DNA of 64,000 nt. Origin: Hymenobacter armeniacus. Lineage in GTDB: Bacteria; Bacteroidota; Bacteroidia; Cytophagales; Hymenobacteraceae. Positions 34,648-42,912 of this stretch are shown one piece after another. The stretch's first letter is position 1. Every line of letters starts with the position of its first letter. The notes under the pieces were generated by a model. It was not told the origin of the DNA. It worked only from the letters and a program-made list of their open reading frames with translations, and made no database searches. Made by a program: the position numbers and the translations under genes. The stretch is from contig NZ_JACXAC010000001.1 in NCBI RefSeq assembly GCF_014699055.1, positions 124,001 through 188,000 on the forward strand. The letters are read 5' to 3'.

Positions 34648-36810
34648 ATGTCTGCTTCGTTATTCGGCCGCGTAATTCTTGCCTTTTTTGGTATTTTACT
34701 GGGACTGATGCCACGCATTGCCACGGCCCAAACGGCCCCGACCGGCGCGCCTGTGCTGCGCGAAGCCAGCCTGCGCACCGACACGGCCGCCTACTCACTC
34801 AGCCGCAATACGGTGCTGGTGCAAGGCACGCCAACGCTCTACTTCTGGTTTCGGCGCGACGATGAGACGCTGGAGCTGCGCCTGTACCCGGCCAATACCG
34901 CCAACGCCAAGCCGCTGCGCCTGCGCCGCACGCCCGACTACCAGCAGCTCGATTCGCTGACCAAAGAAGCCGACGGCGCCTTCCGCACCCGGCTCAAATT
35001 TCAGAACCTGACCAGCAGCCAGTTTCTGCGGCTGGTGGTGGAGCAGGCCGCCGACTCGGCCGGGCGGGCGCCGCTGCGGCAGGTGGTGCCGCTGCTGCCG
35101 CTGGCGCGCACCTCGTTGGCCCTGCGCGTGACGGACAATGAACTGTTTGTAGGGGAGGAAAAGGTGTTTGAGCTCACCAGCTCCAACCCGCGCAACGTGC
35201 ACGTGACGGGCGAATGGGTGCGCGGCCCTGAGTTCGACTACCGCCTGGTGGCCGAAAGCAACGGCATGCTGCGCCTGCACGTGCTGCCCAACCAGCTCGG
35301 CAACCGCACCCTGCAGCTCAAGCTGCAAACCGAGCGGCCCACGCTGCTGCCCGGCAACAAGCTCAGCTACCAGCTGCCGGTGCTGAAGCAGGAATTCAAC
35401 GTGAAAGCCAGCCGCCTGCGCTTCCTCTCGCCCGACCAGCGCAGCGTGACCATGGACGACGTGAGCCGCCGGCGCGGCGTGGAGTTGATACTCGACAACG
35501 GCCGCAGCTTCGAGCTGCACCGCACTTATCGCATTGAAGACCAAGAGGAGCCAGGCGGGGCGCTCATTGCCGAAATCTACACCCGTCAGTACCTGAGCAA
35601 CGACCGGGTGCTGTGCTATTTCCGCCCCTACAACACCCACCGCCAAACTGCCGGCTACCTCTACATCAAGGAAAACGACGCCCCGCGCTACCTCACCAAC
35701 CTCGACATCACGCCCCAAACCGTGATTCGGAACGTGCAGGTGCTGCACCGCGGCGGCGAATGGACGCCCGGCCTGAGCGTGAGCCCCGGCGAAACCGTGG
35801 ACGTGCGCCTCGAAGGCGAGGGCCTGCAAAAGGCGCGCGTGTCGTTCGAAGACCTGCCGGTCATTCCTTCCGATTCGTCGGTGCGGACCGACGCGCGGCT
35901 GGTGTACCGGGTGCGGGTGCCGGTGAATTTCGACAAGCGCAAGAGCACTATTTACAACCTGGGCCAGCCCACCGGCTATGCGCTCAGCGTGCGCGAGTTT
36001 CAGCGGCCGCACCCCTTGGATTTTGTGTCCGTCACTTACGGCGACGCGGCCCGGCAAATCACGAAGCTCAACGGCCCGGTGCTCTACGACGGCACCATTC
36101 GCGACGTGGTGTTTCAGTTCAATCCGGCGGGCATCGACCAGGGCGAGCAGCTGTTTGGCAAGCAGTTTCTGAGCTTCGAAATCCGCACCGTAAATGCCAA
36201 AGGTGATTTGGTGGAGCTGCGCAACATCGACAACGTGGTGATTTGCCCCGGCGACAATTCGCCCCGCGCCGCCTTCTACGCCGACAAGCAGTGCCGCACC
36301 GACCCGCTGAGCCTGAACTCCATCCTGAGCCGCAAAACCTACGACCTCGACGAGTGGAGCCGCATCCTGGTCACGGTGAAGCACCAGGCCAGCCAATACG
36401 GCGAACCCGGCTACACCCAAACCGTGGAGCTGGTGCTCAAGCGCCGCTACAAATTCGACATCGACGTGAGCTTCCCGGCCGGCCTGCTCACCCGCAAGGA
36501 GAAAGAAGATAAGTTCGGCGACCTGGGCGGCATCTCGCTGGCCACGCTGGCGCAGTTCAGCTTCTACAGCCCCAACAAAATCAACCGCTTGCGCCCCTAC
36601 AAAATCGGTGCCGGCTTCGTGGCACTCAACGCCTTCAACCTCGGCAGCAGCACCGCCAACCGCGACTTGGGCGTCGTCATCCTCGGCTCGGTGTACCCCA
36701 CGCGGCGCGAGGCCAAGTTTACGTTTCCGCTCTACCTGGGCGGCGGCTATTTGCTGGGCACCTCACAGTGGTTTTTCATGCTGGGGCCAGGCATTGGGGT
36801 TCGCCTGTAG
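34648..36810 (+). CDS. Large exported protein of unknown function with C-terminal beta-rich end
   Basis: 720 residues, no recognised family. Signal peptide (ILAFFGILLGLMPRIATAQ) to about residue 28. The middle is entirely beta-rich, with Ig-like phrases such as TPTLYFWFRRDDETLELRLY and ELFVGEEKVFELTSSNPRN. The last 160 residues (FDIDVSFPAGLLTRKEKEDKF onward) look like a small barrel ending FFMLGPGIGVRL. The stop TAG at 36808 is the first base triplet of the inverted repeat of the adjoining GxxExxY element. Start taken at ATG 34648. With the upstream gene it may form a surface protein pair. Confidence 0.65.
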   Translation: MSASLFGRVILAFFGILLGLMPRIATAQTAPTGAPVLREASLRTDTAAYSLSRNTVLVQGTPTLYFWFRRDDETLELRLYPANTANAKPLRLRRTPDYQQLDSLTKEADGAFRTRLKFQNLTSSQFLRLVVEQAADSAGRAPLRQVVPLLPLARTSLALRVTDNELFVGEEKVFELTSSNPRNVHVTGEWVRGPEFDYRLVAESNGMLRLHVLPNQLGNRTLQLKLQTERPTLLPGNKLSYQLPVLKQEFNVKASRLRFLSPDQRSVTMDDVSRRRGVELILDNGRSFELHRTYRIEDQEEPGGALIAEIYTRQYLSNDRVLCYFRPYNTHRQTAGYLYIKENDAPRYLTNLDITPQTVIRNVQVLHRGGEWTPGLSVSPGETVDVRLEGEGLQKARVSFEDLPVIPSDSSVRTDARLVYRVRVPVNFDKRKSTIYNLGQPTGYALSVREFQRPHPLDFVSVTYGDAARQITKLNGPVLYDGTIRDVVFQFNPAGIDQGEQLFGKQFLSFEIRTVNAKGDLVELRNIDNVVICPGDNSPRAAFYADKQCRTDPLSLNSILSRKTYDLDEWSRILVTVKHQASQYGEPGYTQTVELVLKRRYKFDIDVSFPAGLLTRKEKEDKFGDLGGISLATLAQFSFYSPNKINRLRPYKIGAGFVALNAFNLGSSTANRDLGVVILGSVYPTRREAKFTFPLYLGGGYLLGTSQWFFMLGPGIGVRL

Positions 36811-36849
36811 CGCAAGGTTTCGCGAGGTTAAAAGAGGTTTCGCAAGGTT
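36808..36849. repeat. Left 42-bp inverted repeat of the GxxExxY element
   Basis: Starts with the TAG stop codon of the upstream gene, then four 10-base units of CGCAAGGTTT / CGCGAGGTTA / AAAGAGGTTT / CGCAAGGTT type. It matches the right arm (37376-37335, reverse complement) at 39 of 42 positions; the three differences are all A/G exchanges at the same position of the decamer. Confidence 0.95.
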
Positions 36850-36865
36850 TGACGTGCACTTGGCT

Positions 36866-37243
36866 TCAAAGGCCATTGACGAGGCGAATGATGTGGTCGC
36901 GCAGGGAGGATACGTTAAAATTAATTAGTAGACCCAGCTTCAGCTGCGAAAGGTGCAGGTAATTAAGTAATTGTTTGCTGTGCATCGGGGCCAATTCCAT
37001 CACGGATTTCAATTCGATGATGACTTTTTGTTCCACCAGTATATCCAGCCGAAAGCCTACTTCCAATCGGATGCCATCGTACACGACGGGTAGTGCAACC
37101 TGAGTTTCGACGAGTAATCCAAGCTTTCGCAACTCATGCGTCAACGCCGCCTCGTAGACTGACTCATATAAGCCGGGCCCCAAAGCAGTATGCACTTTAA
37201 AGGCTGACCGCATGACGTGCCCAGCAATTTCATTTTCGTGCAT
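36866..37243 (-). CDS. GxxExxY protein (PD-(D/E)XK nuclease-like)
   Basis: 125 residues, the family length. The name-giving motif is GLYESVY at 24-30 (ALGPGLYESVYEAAL). A PD-(D/E)XK-type core is visible: Asp67 (FRLDILV), then Glu77 and Lys79 (IIELKSV), matching the DUF/PDDEXK_3 fold. Function is not established experimentally; nuclease activity is inferred from the motif. I took ATG 37243 (MHENEIAGHVMRSAF), where homologues begin. The frame stays open upstream to ATG 37333 at the edge of the right inverted repeat, so the longer product is possible. Confidence 0.85.
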   Translation of the reverse strand: MHENEIAGHVMRSAFKVHTALGPGLYESVYEAALTHELRKLGLLVETQVALPVVYDGIRLEVGFRLDILVEQKVIIELKSVMELAPMHSKQLLNYLHLSQLKLGLLINFNVSSLRDHIIRLVNGL

Positions 37244-37334
37244 AATAAGCGTTGCCAAAACGTAATGGTGAAAAGGCGAAAACCAATTTGAATTAAACAG
37301 AAAAAAGAGGTCCCGTAAGGTCTGAATTAACATC

Positions 37335-37376
37335 AACCTCGCGAAACCTCTTTTAACCTTGCGAAACCTCGCGCTA
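37335..37376. repeat. Right 42-bp inverted repeat of the GxxExxY element
   Basis: On the minus strand it reads TAG then CGCGAGGTTT / CGCAAGGTTA / AAAGAGGTTT / CGCGAGGTT. The TAG (37376-37374) is the stop codon of the phosphohexomutase gene that follows. Confidence 0.95.
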
Positions 37377-39110
37377 TTGCAGTTTCATATCCGCAATTAT
37401 CGCCTGAATCTTTTCGTGCGCCAGCCGTTGCGCCAGGTCAAAATCGACGGCTGATTTCAGGGGCTGCTTCACGCTGAAATAGAACTTGATTTTGGGTTCG
37501 GTGCCGCTGGGGCGGGCCGAGATTTTGCTGCCGTCTTCGGTCAGGAACTGGAGCACGTTAGAGCTTTCCACGCCGGTGTCGGTGGCCAGGCCGGTGCGCA
37601 GGTCGTGGATGCGGCCGGTTTTGTAGTCGCGGATTTCCACCACTTTCAGGCCGGCGATTTGCTGCGGCGGATTGGCGCGCAGACTGGCCATCATCTCCTG
37701 GATTTCCTCGGCGCCACGCTGACCTTTTTTGGTGAGGGAAATCAGGTCTTCCACGTAGAGGCCGTACTGGGCGTACATTTCCACCATTTCCTGGTAGAGC
37801 GTTCGGCCCTTGTCTTTGGCCACGGCGGCCATTTCGGCCACCAGCGCGCAGGCCGAGATGGCGTCTTTGTCGCGCACAAAATCGCCGATGAGGAAGCCGT
37901 AGCTTTCCTCGCCGCCGCCGATGTACGTTTCGCGTCCTTCGAGGTCGCGGATGAGGCCGGCAATGTACTTGAAGCCGGTGAGCGTGCGGTAGCTCTTCAC
38001 ATTGTAGTGGCGGGCAATGTCGCCCAGCACTTCGCTCGTCACGATGGTGTAGACGATGTAGTCCTTCGGCGTGGCCTGCCCGGCGCGGTGGCGGGCCGAT
38101 AGCAGGTAGTTGGTGAGCACGGCGGCCGTCTGGTTGCCGTTGAGCAGCACCCACTCGCCCTTGTCGTTTTTCACGCCCACGCCCACGCGGTCGGCGTCGG
38201 GGTCGGTGGCCAGCACGATGTCGGCGTTGGTGGCTTTGGCTTGGTCGAGCGCGAGTTGCATGGCGCTTTTCTCCTCCGGGTTCGGCGACTGCACGGTGGG
38301 GAAGTTGCCATCCGGCGTGGCCTGGGCTTCCACCACGTTCACGTTGGTGAAGCCAAACTCGCGCAGCAGGCCCGGCACCAGCGTGATGCCCGAGCCGTGG
38401 ATGGGCGTGTACACGATGTTCAAATCGTGCTGCCGCTGAATGGCCGCGGGGTCGATGCTGAGCTGCTTGGCGGCGGCAAAATACCGGGCGTCCAAATCAG
38501 CGCCGATGCTGACGATTTTCGACGGGTCAGCCTCGAATTTTACCTCGCTGGGGCTGGTGATTTTGTTGACTTCGGCGATGATGTTCTGGTCGTGCGGCGC
38601 CACTACCTGCGAGCCGTCGTTCCAGTACACTTTGTAGCCGTTGTATTCCTTGGGGTTGTGCGAGGCCGTGATGACGCAGCCGCTCTGGCACTGCAGCTCC
38701 CGAATGGCAAACGACAGTTCCGGCGTGGGCCGCAGGGCTTCAAACAGGTACACCACGATGCCATTGGCCGAGAAAATGCCGGCCGCAATTTCGGCGAAGG
38801 TGCGGCTGTTGTTGCGGCTGTCGTGGGCGATGGCCACCTTGATTTGCTGGCCGGGGAAGCTCTGCAGCAAGTAGTTGCACAGGCCCTGCGTGGCCATGCC
38901 CAGCGTGTAGCGGTTCATGCGGTTCGAGCCCGGGCCCATGATGCCGCGCAGGCCGCCCGTACCAAACTCCAGGGTGCGGTAGAAGGCGTCGGTGAGCTGC
39001 TCGTCCTGGCCGCTGGCCTGCATCTGGCGGATGGCGGCCTGGGTGTCGGCGTCGTAATCGGGCGTGAGCCAGGTGTCGATGGTGTGCTGAACTTCGGGGG
39101 TGAGGGGCAT
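37374..39110 (-). CDS. Phosphoglucomutase/phosphomannomutase family enzyme
   Basis: 578 residues, the long PGM/PMM (PgcA-like) class. The phosphoserine loop is TASHNP (148-153, Ser150), the Mg2+ loop DPDADR (303-308), the sugar loop GGEESYG (398-404), and the phosphate-binding loop RPSGTEPK near the C-terminus. It interconverts hexose 1- and 6-phosphates for glycogen and polysaccharide synthesis. ATG 39110 (MPLTPEVQHTIDTWL) begins the conserved part; the extension upstream is Pro/Phe-rich. Its TAG stop is shared with the inverted repeat of the GxxExxY element. Confidence 0.94.
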   Translation of the reverse strand: MPLTPEVQHTIDTWLTPDYDADTQAAIRQMQASGQDEQLTDAFYRTLEFGTGGLRGIMGPGSNRMNRYTLGMATQGLCNYLLQSFPGQQIKVAIAHDSRNNSRTFAEIAAGIFSANGIVVYLFEALRPTPELSFAIRELQCQSGCVITASHNPKEYNGYKVYWNDGSQVVAPHDQNIIAEVNKITSPSEVKFEADPSKIVSIGADLDARYFAAAKQLSIDPAAIQRQHDLNIVYTPIHGSGITLVPGLLREFGFTNVNVVEAQATPDGNFPTVQSPNPEEKSAMQLALDQAKATNADIVLATDPDADRVGVGVKNDKGEWVLLNGNQTAAVLTNYLLSARHRAGQATPKDYIVYTIVTSEVLGDIARHYNVKSYRTLTGFKYIAGLIRDLEGRETYIGGGEESYGFLIGDFVRDKDAISACALVAEMAAVAKDKGRTLYQEMVEMYAQYGLYVEDLISLTKKGQRGAEEIQEMMASLRANPPQQIAGLKVVEIRDYKTGRIHDLRTGLATDTGVESSNVLQFLTEDGSKISARPSGTEPKIKFYFSVKQPLKSAVDFDLAQRLAHEKIQAIIADMKLQ

Positions 39111-39230
39111 GGGGAGAAAGAATAGGGATTGGTAAGCCGGAAACGGGCCGTAAAGGAAAGTGTTTTGCCGGAAACGGCATGCCGGTGCCGGGCTCATTTT
39201 TCCGGCGCCTGACATCCAGGCCGCGCGGAG

Positions 39231-40481
39231 CTAGCGAAGCTCGATTTTGCGCGAGAAGCTGCCGGCCGCGGAATTCACCTGCAACACGTACAAGCCCGCT
39301 GCCAGGCCCGCCACCGCCAGCTCCTGCGTGGAGCTGCCGGCCGGTAAGCGCCCGTGGGCCACGGCGCGGCCCTGCAGGTCGCGCAGCTCCAGGGCGAGGT
39401 CGTCGGCGAAACCACCGGCCCGCTCGATGCGCAGGGTGTGGCTGGCGGGGTTTGGCGCTACCGCAAACAAGCTGGCTTGCGCGGTGGCCGCGGCCGTGGG
39501 CACGGCCGGGGCCAGCCAGGGGCGCGTGTTCAGGGCATAGAGCCGCGCCGGAACCGTGACAAAGGAATTTACCTGCTCATTGGAGATAAACACGCGGTAT
39601 TGGTCCACAAATGTCAGCCCCTCGGCCTGTCCGATGAACAGGGCATTGGGCAGCTCAATCCGGCGTTTGTTGCCCTTCAAATACTGCCCGCCCCGGAAGT
39701 CCGACAGCAGCCACAGGAACGTGGCGCCGGTGCTGGCGTTGTAGCCCAGCAGTGCCGCGCCGGTACCCGCGGGGTTGAGGTCGGCGGCCGTAATCAGCCC
39801 GTTCACGTTGAAGCTGCCCTTGAAATGCGCCACGTAGGTGCCGGGCTGCGCCGGGATGGTGTAGTACTTGGTGCGCAGGTCGGCCCAGTTCTTCGTGAAC
39901 AGGTGCAGGGAATCGTTGGCGTAGAAAAACGCCTCGCAGTCGAAGTTGTGATTGTTAATGGCCGGGGTGAAAGTGGTTTGGTCGGGGTAGCTGAAGTTGA
40001 TGGCTTGCGCCGTCACGGCCACCGAAGGCCCGGTGCCGATGTCGGCTTTGGCCACGCGCAGCACCCGCAAATCGCGCCGGTCGCCGTTGTTGTTGCCGAA
40101 GTCGCCCACGTAGAGGTACTGCGCATCGGTGGCCAGGTCTTCCCAATCAATGTTGATGGTGTTGGTGATGACGACGTGCTGCACCGCAGCGCCCGAGGTC
40201 GAATCAATCTTGTAGAAGCCGGGCGTGTTGTTGCTGTCGTTGTGGGTCCACAGGTTGCGGTCGGTGTATTGCAGCCCCGAGCTTTCGGGCACGGCGCTGC
40301 CCAGCGGCGTTTTGGTGATGAGCGGGGTGCTGGTGGTCGGATACAAGCACGAGCCGTCGTTGACGGTGGCGGCCGGGTTGTAGTTGGTGGCGCGCGGGTC
40401 GGTGCAGCCGCTTTGGGCCCGGGCCGTGAAGCAGGCCAGCGCCAGCAGCAGGAGCAGCGAATGAGTAGCGGTTTTTACCAT
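39231..40481 (-). CDS. T9SS-exported beta-propeller-like protein
   Basis: 416 residues. Signal peptide (MVKTATHSLLLLLALACFTARAQ), then a Cys-containing segment SGCTDPRATNYNPAATVNDG, a metal-binding-like repeat frequent in Bacteroidota surface proteins. The middle (about 60-330) contains repeated W/Y-rich strands with calcium-like loops (LWTHNDSNNTPGFYKI, YVGDFGNNNGDRRDLRVLRV), suggesting a beta-propeller. The C-terminal 75 residues are a type IX secretion sorting domain (FAVAPNPASHTLRIE and GLAAGLYVLQV). Likely delivered to the cell surface or medium; the ligand or enzyme activity is unknown. Confidence 0.82.
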   Translation of the reverse strand: MVKTATHSLLLLLALACFTARAQSGCTDPRATNYNPAATVNDGSCLYPTTSTPLITKTPLGSAVPESSGLQYTDRNLWTHNDSNNTPGFYKIDSTSGAAVQHVVITNTINIDWEDLATDAQYLYVGDFGNNNGDRRDLRVLRVAKADIGTGPSVAVTAQAINFSYPDQTTFTPAINNHNFDCEAFFYANDSLHLFTKNWADLRTKYYTIPAQPGTYVAHFKGSFNVNGLITAADLNPAGTGAALLGYNASTGATFLWLLSDFRGGQYLKGNKRRIELPNALFIGQAEGLTFVDQYRVFISNEQVNSFVTVPARLYALNTRPWLAPAVPTAAATAQASLFAVAPNPASHTLRIERAGGFADDLALELRDLQGRAVAHGRLPAGSSTQELAVAGLAAGLYVLQVNSAAGSFSRKIELR

Positions 40482-40512
40482 ACCAAAAGCACCGTTAAGT
40501 AGCCCCAAAAAA

Positions 40513-40608
40513 GAACGTCATGCTGAGCGCAGTCGAAGCATCTCTACCGCAATAGTAATGAATTACTTGCGCAATAGAGATGCTTCGACTGCGCTCAGCA
40601 TGACGTTC
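40513..40608. repeat. Family A palindromic repeat with 34-bp perfect arms
   Basis: Arms 40513-40546 and 40575-40608 are exact reverse complements, starting GAACGTCATGCTGAGCGC and containing CAGTCGAAGCATCTCTA. A 28-base centre separates them. The copy lies between the convergent starts and ends of the T9SS gene and HPD, in a 156-base gap. Confidence 0.95.
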
Positions 40609-40637
40609 ATAAGTCACACCGAACGGGCTGCGAGAGC

Positions 40638-41771
40638 CTACAAGTTGCCCCGCAGCGCCTGCTCGCGCTCGATGCTCTCAAACAGCGCCTTGAAGTTGCC
40701 TTTGCCGAAGCTCTTGGCGCCTTTGCGCTGAATGATTTCGTAGAACACCGTGGGCCGGTCTTCCACGGGCTTGGTGAAAATCTGGAGCAAGTAGCCTTCC
40801 TCGTCGCGGTCCACCAGCAGGTTCAGGGCTTTCAACGATTCCAGGTCTTCGTCGATAGCGCCGATGCGCTCCAGCAGGTCTTCGTAGTAGGCGCCGGGCA
40901 CCGTGAGGAATTCCACGCCGCGGCGGCGCAGCTCGGTCACGGTGGCGCGGATGTCCTTGGTGGCAATGGCGATGTGCTGCACGCCGGGCGAGTGGTAGTA
41001 GTCGAGGTACTCCTCAATCTGCGACTTCTTCTTGCCTTCGGCGGGCTCGTTGATGGGGAATTTCACGTAGCCGTTGCCGTTGGATACCACCTTCGACATG
41101 AGGGCCGAATATTCGGTCGAAATGTCTTCGTCGTCGAACGTGAGCAGGAGCTTGAAGCCCATCACGTCCTCGTAAAACTTCACCCACTGGTTCATTTCGC
41201 CCCAGCCCACGTTGCCCACGCAGTGGTCCACGTGCAGCAGGCCCACCGGGGCGCCCTGGGGCACGCCGCTGCTCTTGGCCACAAAGCCGGGCATGAACGG
41301 GCCCGTGTAGTTGGTGCGCTCCACGAAGGTGTGCACGCTCTCGCCGTAGGTGTAGATGCCCGAGAGCGTCACGCTGCCGTGCTCGTCCTCAATGGTGTAG
41401 GGCTCGAAGGCCGATTTGGCGCCGCGCTTGGTGGTTTCTTCCCACGACTTGCGGGCGTCGTCCACCCACAGGGCCATCACCTTCACGCCGTCGCCGTGCT
41501 GGGCCACGTGGCGCGTGATGTCGGAGTCGGGCAGGAGGGAGGTGGTGAGCACCAGCCGGATTTTGCCCTGCTGGAGCACGTAGCTGGCGCGGTCGCGCAG
41601 GCCGGTTTCGGGGCCGGCGTAGGCCACCAGCTCGAAGCCGAACGCGGCCTGGTAGTAGTAGGCCGACTGCTTGGCGTTGCCCACGTAGAATTCAACGAAG
41701 TCGGTGCCTTTGAGCGGGAGGAAGTCCTGGGCGGGCTGGGCCAGCACTTCGGGCGAGGTCATGGTTTGCAT
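40638..41771 (-). CDS. hppD: 4-Hydroxyphenylpyruvate dioxygenase
   Basis: 377 residues. Second step of tyrosine degradation: converts 4-hydroxyphenylpyruvate to homogentisate with Fe(II) and O2. The iron ligands are His183 (LLHVDHCVGNV), His266 (GVQHIAIAT) and Glu345 (TVFYEIIQR), in the vicinal-oxygen-chelate fold. C-terminal GAKSFGKGNFKALFESIERE is the helix that closes the site in this family. Met1 is taken at 41771; Met4 at 41762 is equally plausible. No homogentisate dioxygenase or fumarylacetoacetase is nearby in the window. Confidence 0.96.
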   Translation of the reverse strand: MQTMTSPEVLAQPAQDFLPLKGTDFVEFYVGNAKQSAYYYQAAFGFELVAYAGPETGLRDRASYVLQQGKIRLVLTTSLLPDSDITRHVAQHGDGVKVMALWVDDARKSWEETTKRGAKSAFEPYTIEDEHGSVTLSGIYTYGESVHTFVERTNYTGPFMPGFVAKSSGVPQGAPVGLLHVDHCVGNVGWGEMNQWVKFYEDVMGFKLLLTFDDEDISTEYSALMSKVVSNGNGYVKFPINEPAEGKKKSQIEEYLDYYHSPGVQHIAIATKDIRATVTELRRRGVEFLTVPGAYYEDLLERIGAIDEDLESLKALNLLVDRDEEGYLLQIFTKPVEDRPTVFYEIIQRKGAKSFGKGNFKALFESIEREQALRGNL

Positions 41772-41940
41772 GGGCGCGGTTGAAAGGGAAATGGGTGGGG
41801 GATGAACGCAGTAAAAATACGGGTTTGATTGGTTATGCGCTCCATTTGGCGGATTGGCGGGCTGCGTCGGCCGCGGCGCCGCGCAGGTTTGGCAATTCAT
41901 TCCCATTTTTGTGTCCAATCATCTGCCTTAGCGCCACCCA

Positions 41941-42327
41941 ATGAATACCGAAGAACTGAACCGCGCCCTCGTGGCCCTGATTGAGAAGAAAGCCGAGCTG
42001 CACACCCTCACCTACGACGACGCCCGCTACGACGACGTGGAAGAAGCCCTGCACGACCTCGAAGACGACTTTAACGACGAGTACGGCGACTTCCTCGAAA
42101 CGGCGCTCGACAAGGTGCACTCCGACCTGAAGTCGGACACCGACGTGCTGCTCCCCACCGCCTACCTGCCCAGCAACCCCAATTCGACGCCCTCGCCCAA
42201 AGAAGGCGTGTGGGTGGATTCCGAGAAATACCCCGGCAAAGAAGCTCGCATCACGCTGGTGCCCAACCCCGTGCGTATCATGTTGACCGTAGGCAAAAAC
42301 GTGCAGCAGGAGCTCTGGAAAGCATAA
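41941..42327 (+). CDS. Hypothetical acidic protein
   Basis: 128 residues, not recognised. The first 60 residues form a strongly acidic helix (DDARYDDVEEALHDLEDDFN), followed by a Pro-rich linker (LPSNPNSTPSPKEGVWVD) and a basic strand-rich end (EARITLVPNPVRIMLTVGK). There is no signal peptide. It diverges from HPD across 169 bases and is followed by the family A repeat at 42348. Composition and codon bias match its neighbours, so it is likely expressed. Confidence 0.6.
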   Translation: MNTEELNRALVALIEKKAELHTLTYDDARYDDVEEALHDLEDDFNDEYGDFLETALDKVHSDLKSDTDVLLPTAYLPSNPNSTPSPKEGVWVDSEKYPGKEARITLVPNPVRIMLTVGKNVQQELWKA

Positions 42328-42347
42328 GGCTGCCGGTTTCTTGACGA

Positions 42348-42452
42348 AAAACAGAACGTCATACGGAGCGCAGCCGAAGCCTCTCTACCACGCAACTAAT
42401 TCATGCGTGCGGTAGAGGTGCTTCGGCTGCGCTCCGCATGACGTTCTGTTTT
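42348..42452. repeat. Family A palindromic repeat, long copy
   Basis: Left arm from about 42348 (AAAACAGAACGTCATACGGAGC...) and right arm to about 42452 (...CCGCATGACGTTCTGTTTTC) pair over roughly 45 bases with a few mismatches, with CAGCCGAAGC and GCTTCGGCTG as the inner core. The arm start matches the 40513 copy at AGAACGTCAT. It fills the gap before the DUF952 gene. Confidence 0.9.
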
Positions 42453-42473
42453 CACAATTCCAAATAGACCAAT

Positions 42474-42833
42474 ATGCTCTACCGCATTGCCGAGCCCGCC
42501 GACTGGGAGCACGCCCAGCAGACCGGCTTCTTTGCCAGCCCCGACCTCGCCGCCGAGGGCTTCATTCACTCCTCCGAGCAACATCAGATTCTGGAAACGG
42601 CCCGCCGCTACTACGCGGGCCGCACCGATTTGCTCTTGCTGGAATGGGACGAAGCGGCTCTGGCCGCGGCCGACGTGCGCGTCGAGCGCGAATGGGTGGC
42701 GAGCCGGCAGCAGCATTTTGCCCACGTGTTCGGCCCGGTGCCGCTGGCTGCCACTTGCCGCGTCTGGCCCCTTGAGACCAATCAAGGGGGAGAATTTCGG
42801 TTGCCGTTGGAGTTGCATTCGGCGGGCGAATAA
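42474..42833 (+). CDS. DUF952 family protein
   Basis: 119 residues, matching the small DUF952 family of unknown function, about 110 residues long. Markers: LYRIAEPADWEHAQQTG, FASPDLAAEGFIHSSE, then DLLLLEWDEAAL and the His-containing FAHVFGPVPLAATCRV near the end. Some members resemble fragments of ADP-ribosyltransferase-like folds, but no activity is known. The family A repeat ends 21 bases before its start. Confidence 0.88.
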   Translation: MLYRIAEPADWEHAQQTGFFASPDLAAEGFIHSSEQHQILETARRYYAGRTDLLLLEWDEAALAAADVRVEREWVASRQQHFAHVFGPVPLAATCRVWPLETNQGGEFRLPLELHSAGE

Positions 42834-42912
42834 ATTTTTAAAGTCCGGTGCAACCCCCGCGCGGTGCGGCGCATCTTCCGCCCAGAAGCAAACCTCTAAA
42901 ACGTTCCGTTTT

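Larger units (their letters stand above)
36808..37376. mobile_element. Putative 569-bp mobile element carrying a GxxExxY gene
   Basis: A segment with 42-bp imperfect inverted repeats at both ends and a single nuclease-like gene. Each end starts with TAG, and these serve as the stop codons of the two flanking convergent genes. No transposase and no target duplication are visible. The interior is more AT-rich than its neighbours. The claim of mobility is inference from the end structure and from the repeated occurrence of GxxExxY genes in Bacteroidota genomes. Confidence 0.6.

Noticed and set aside
36811..36850. Possible CRISPR-like repeats of 10 bases
   Set aside because: The units are contiguous with no spacers and occur as inverted arms on both sides of one gene, so this is not a CRISPR array.
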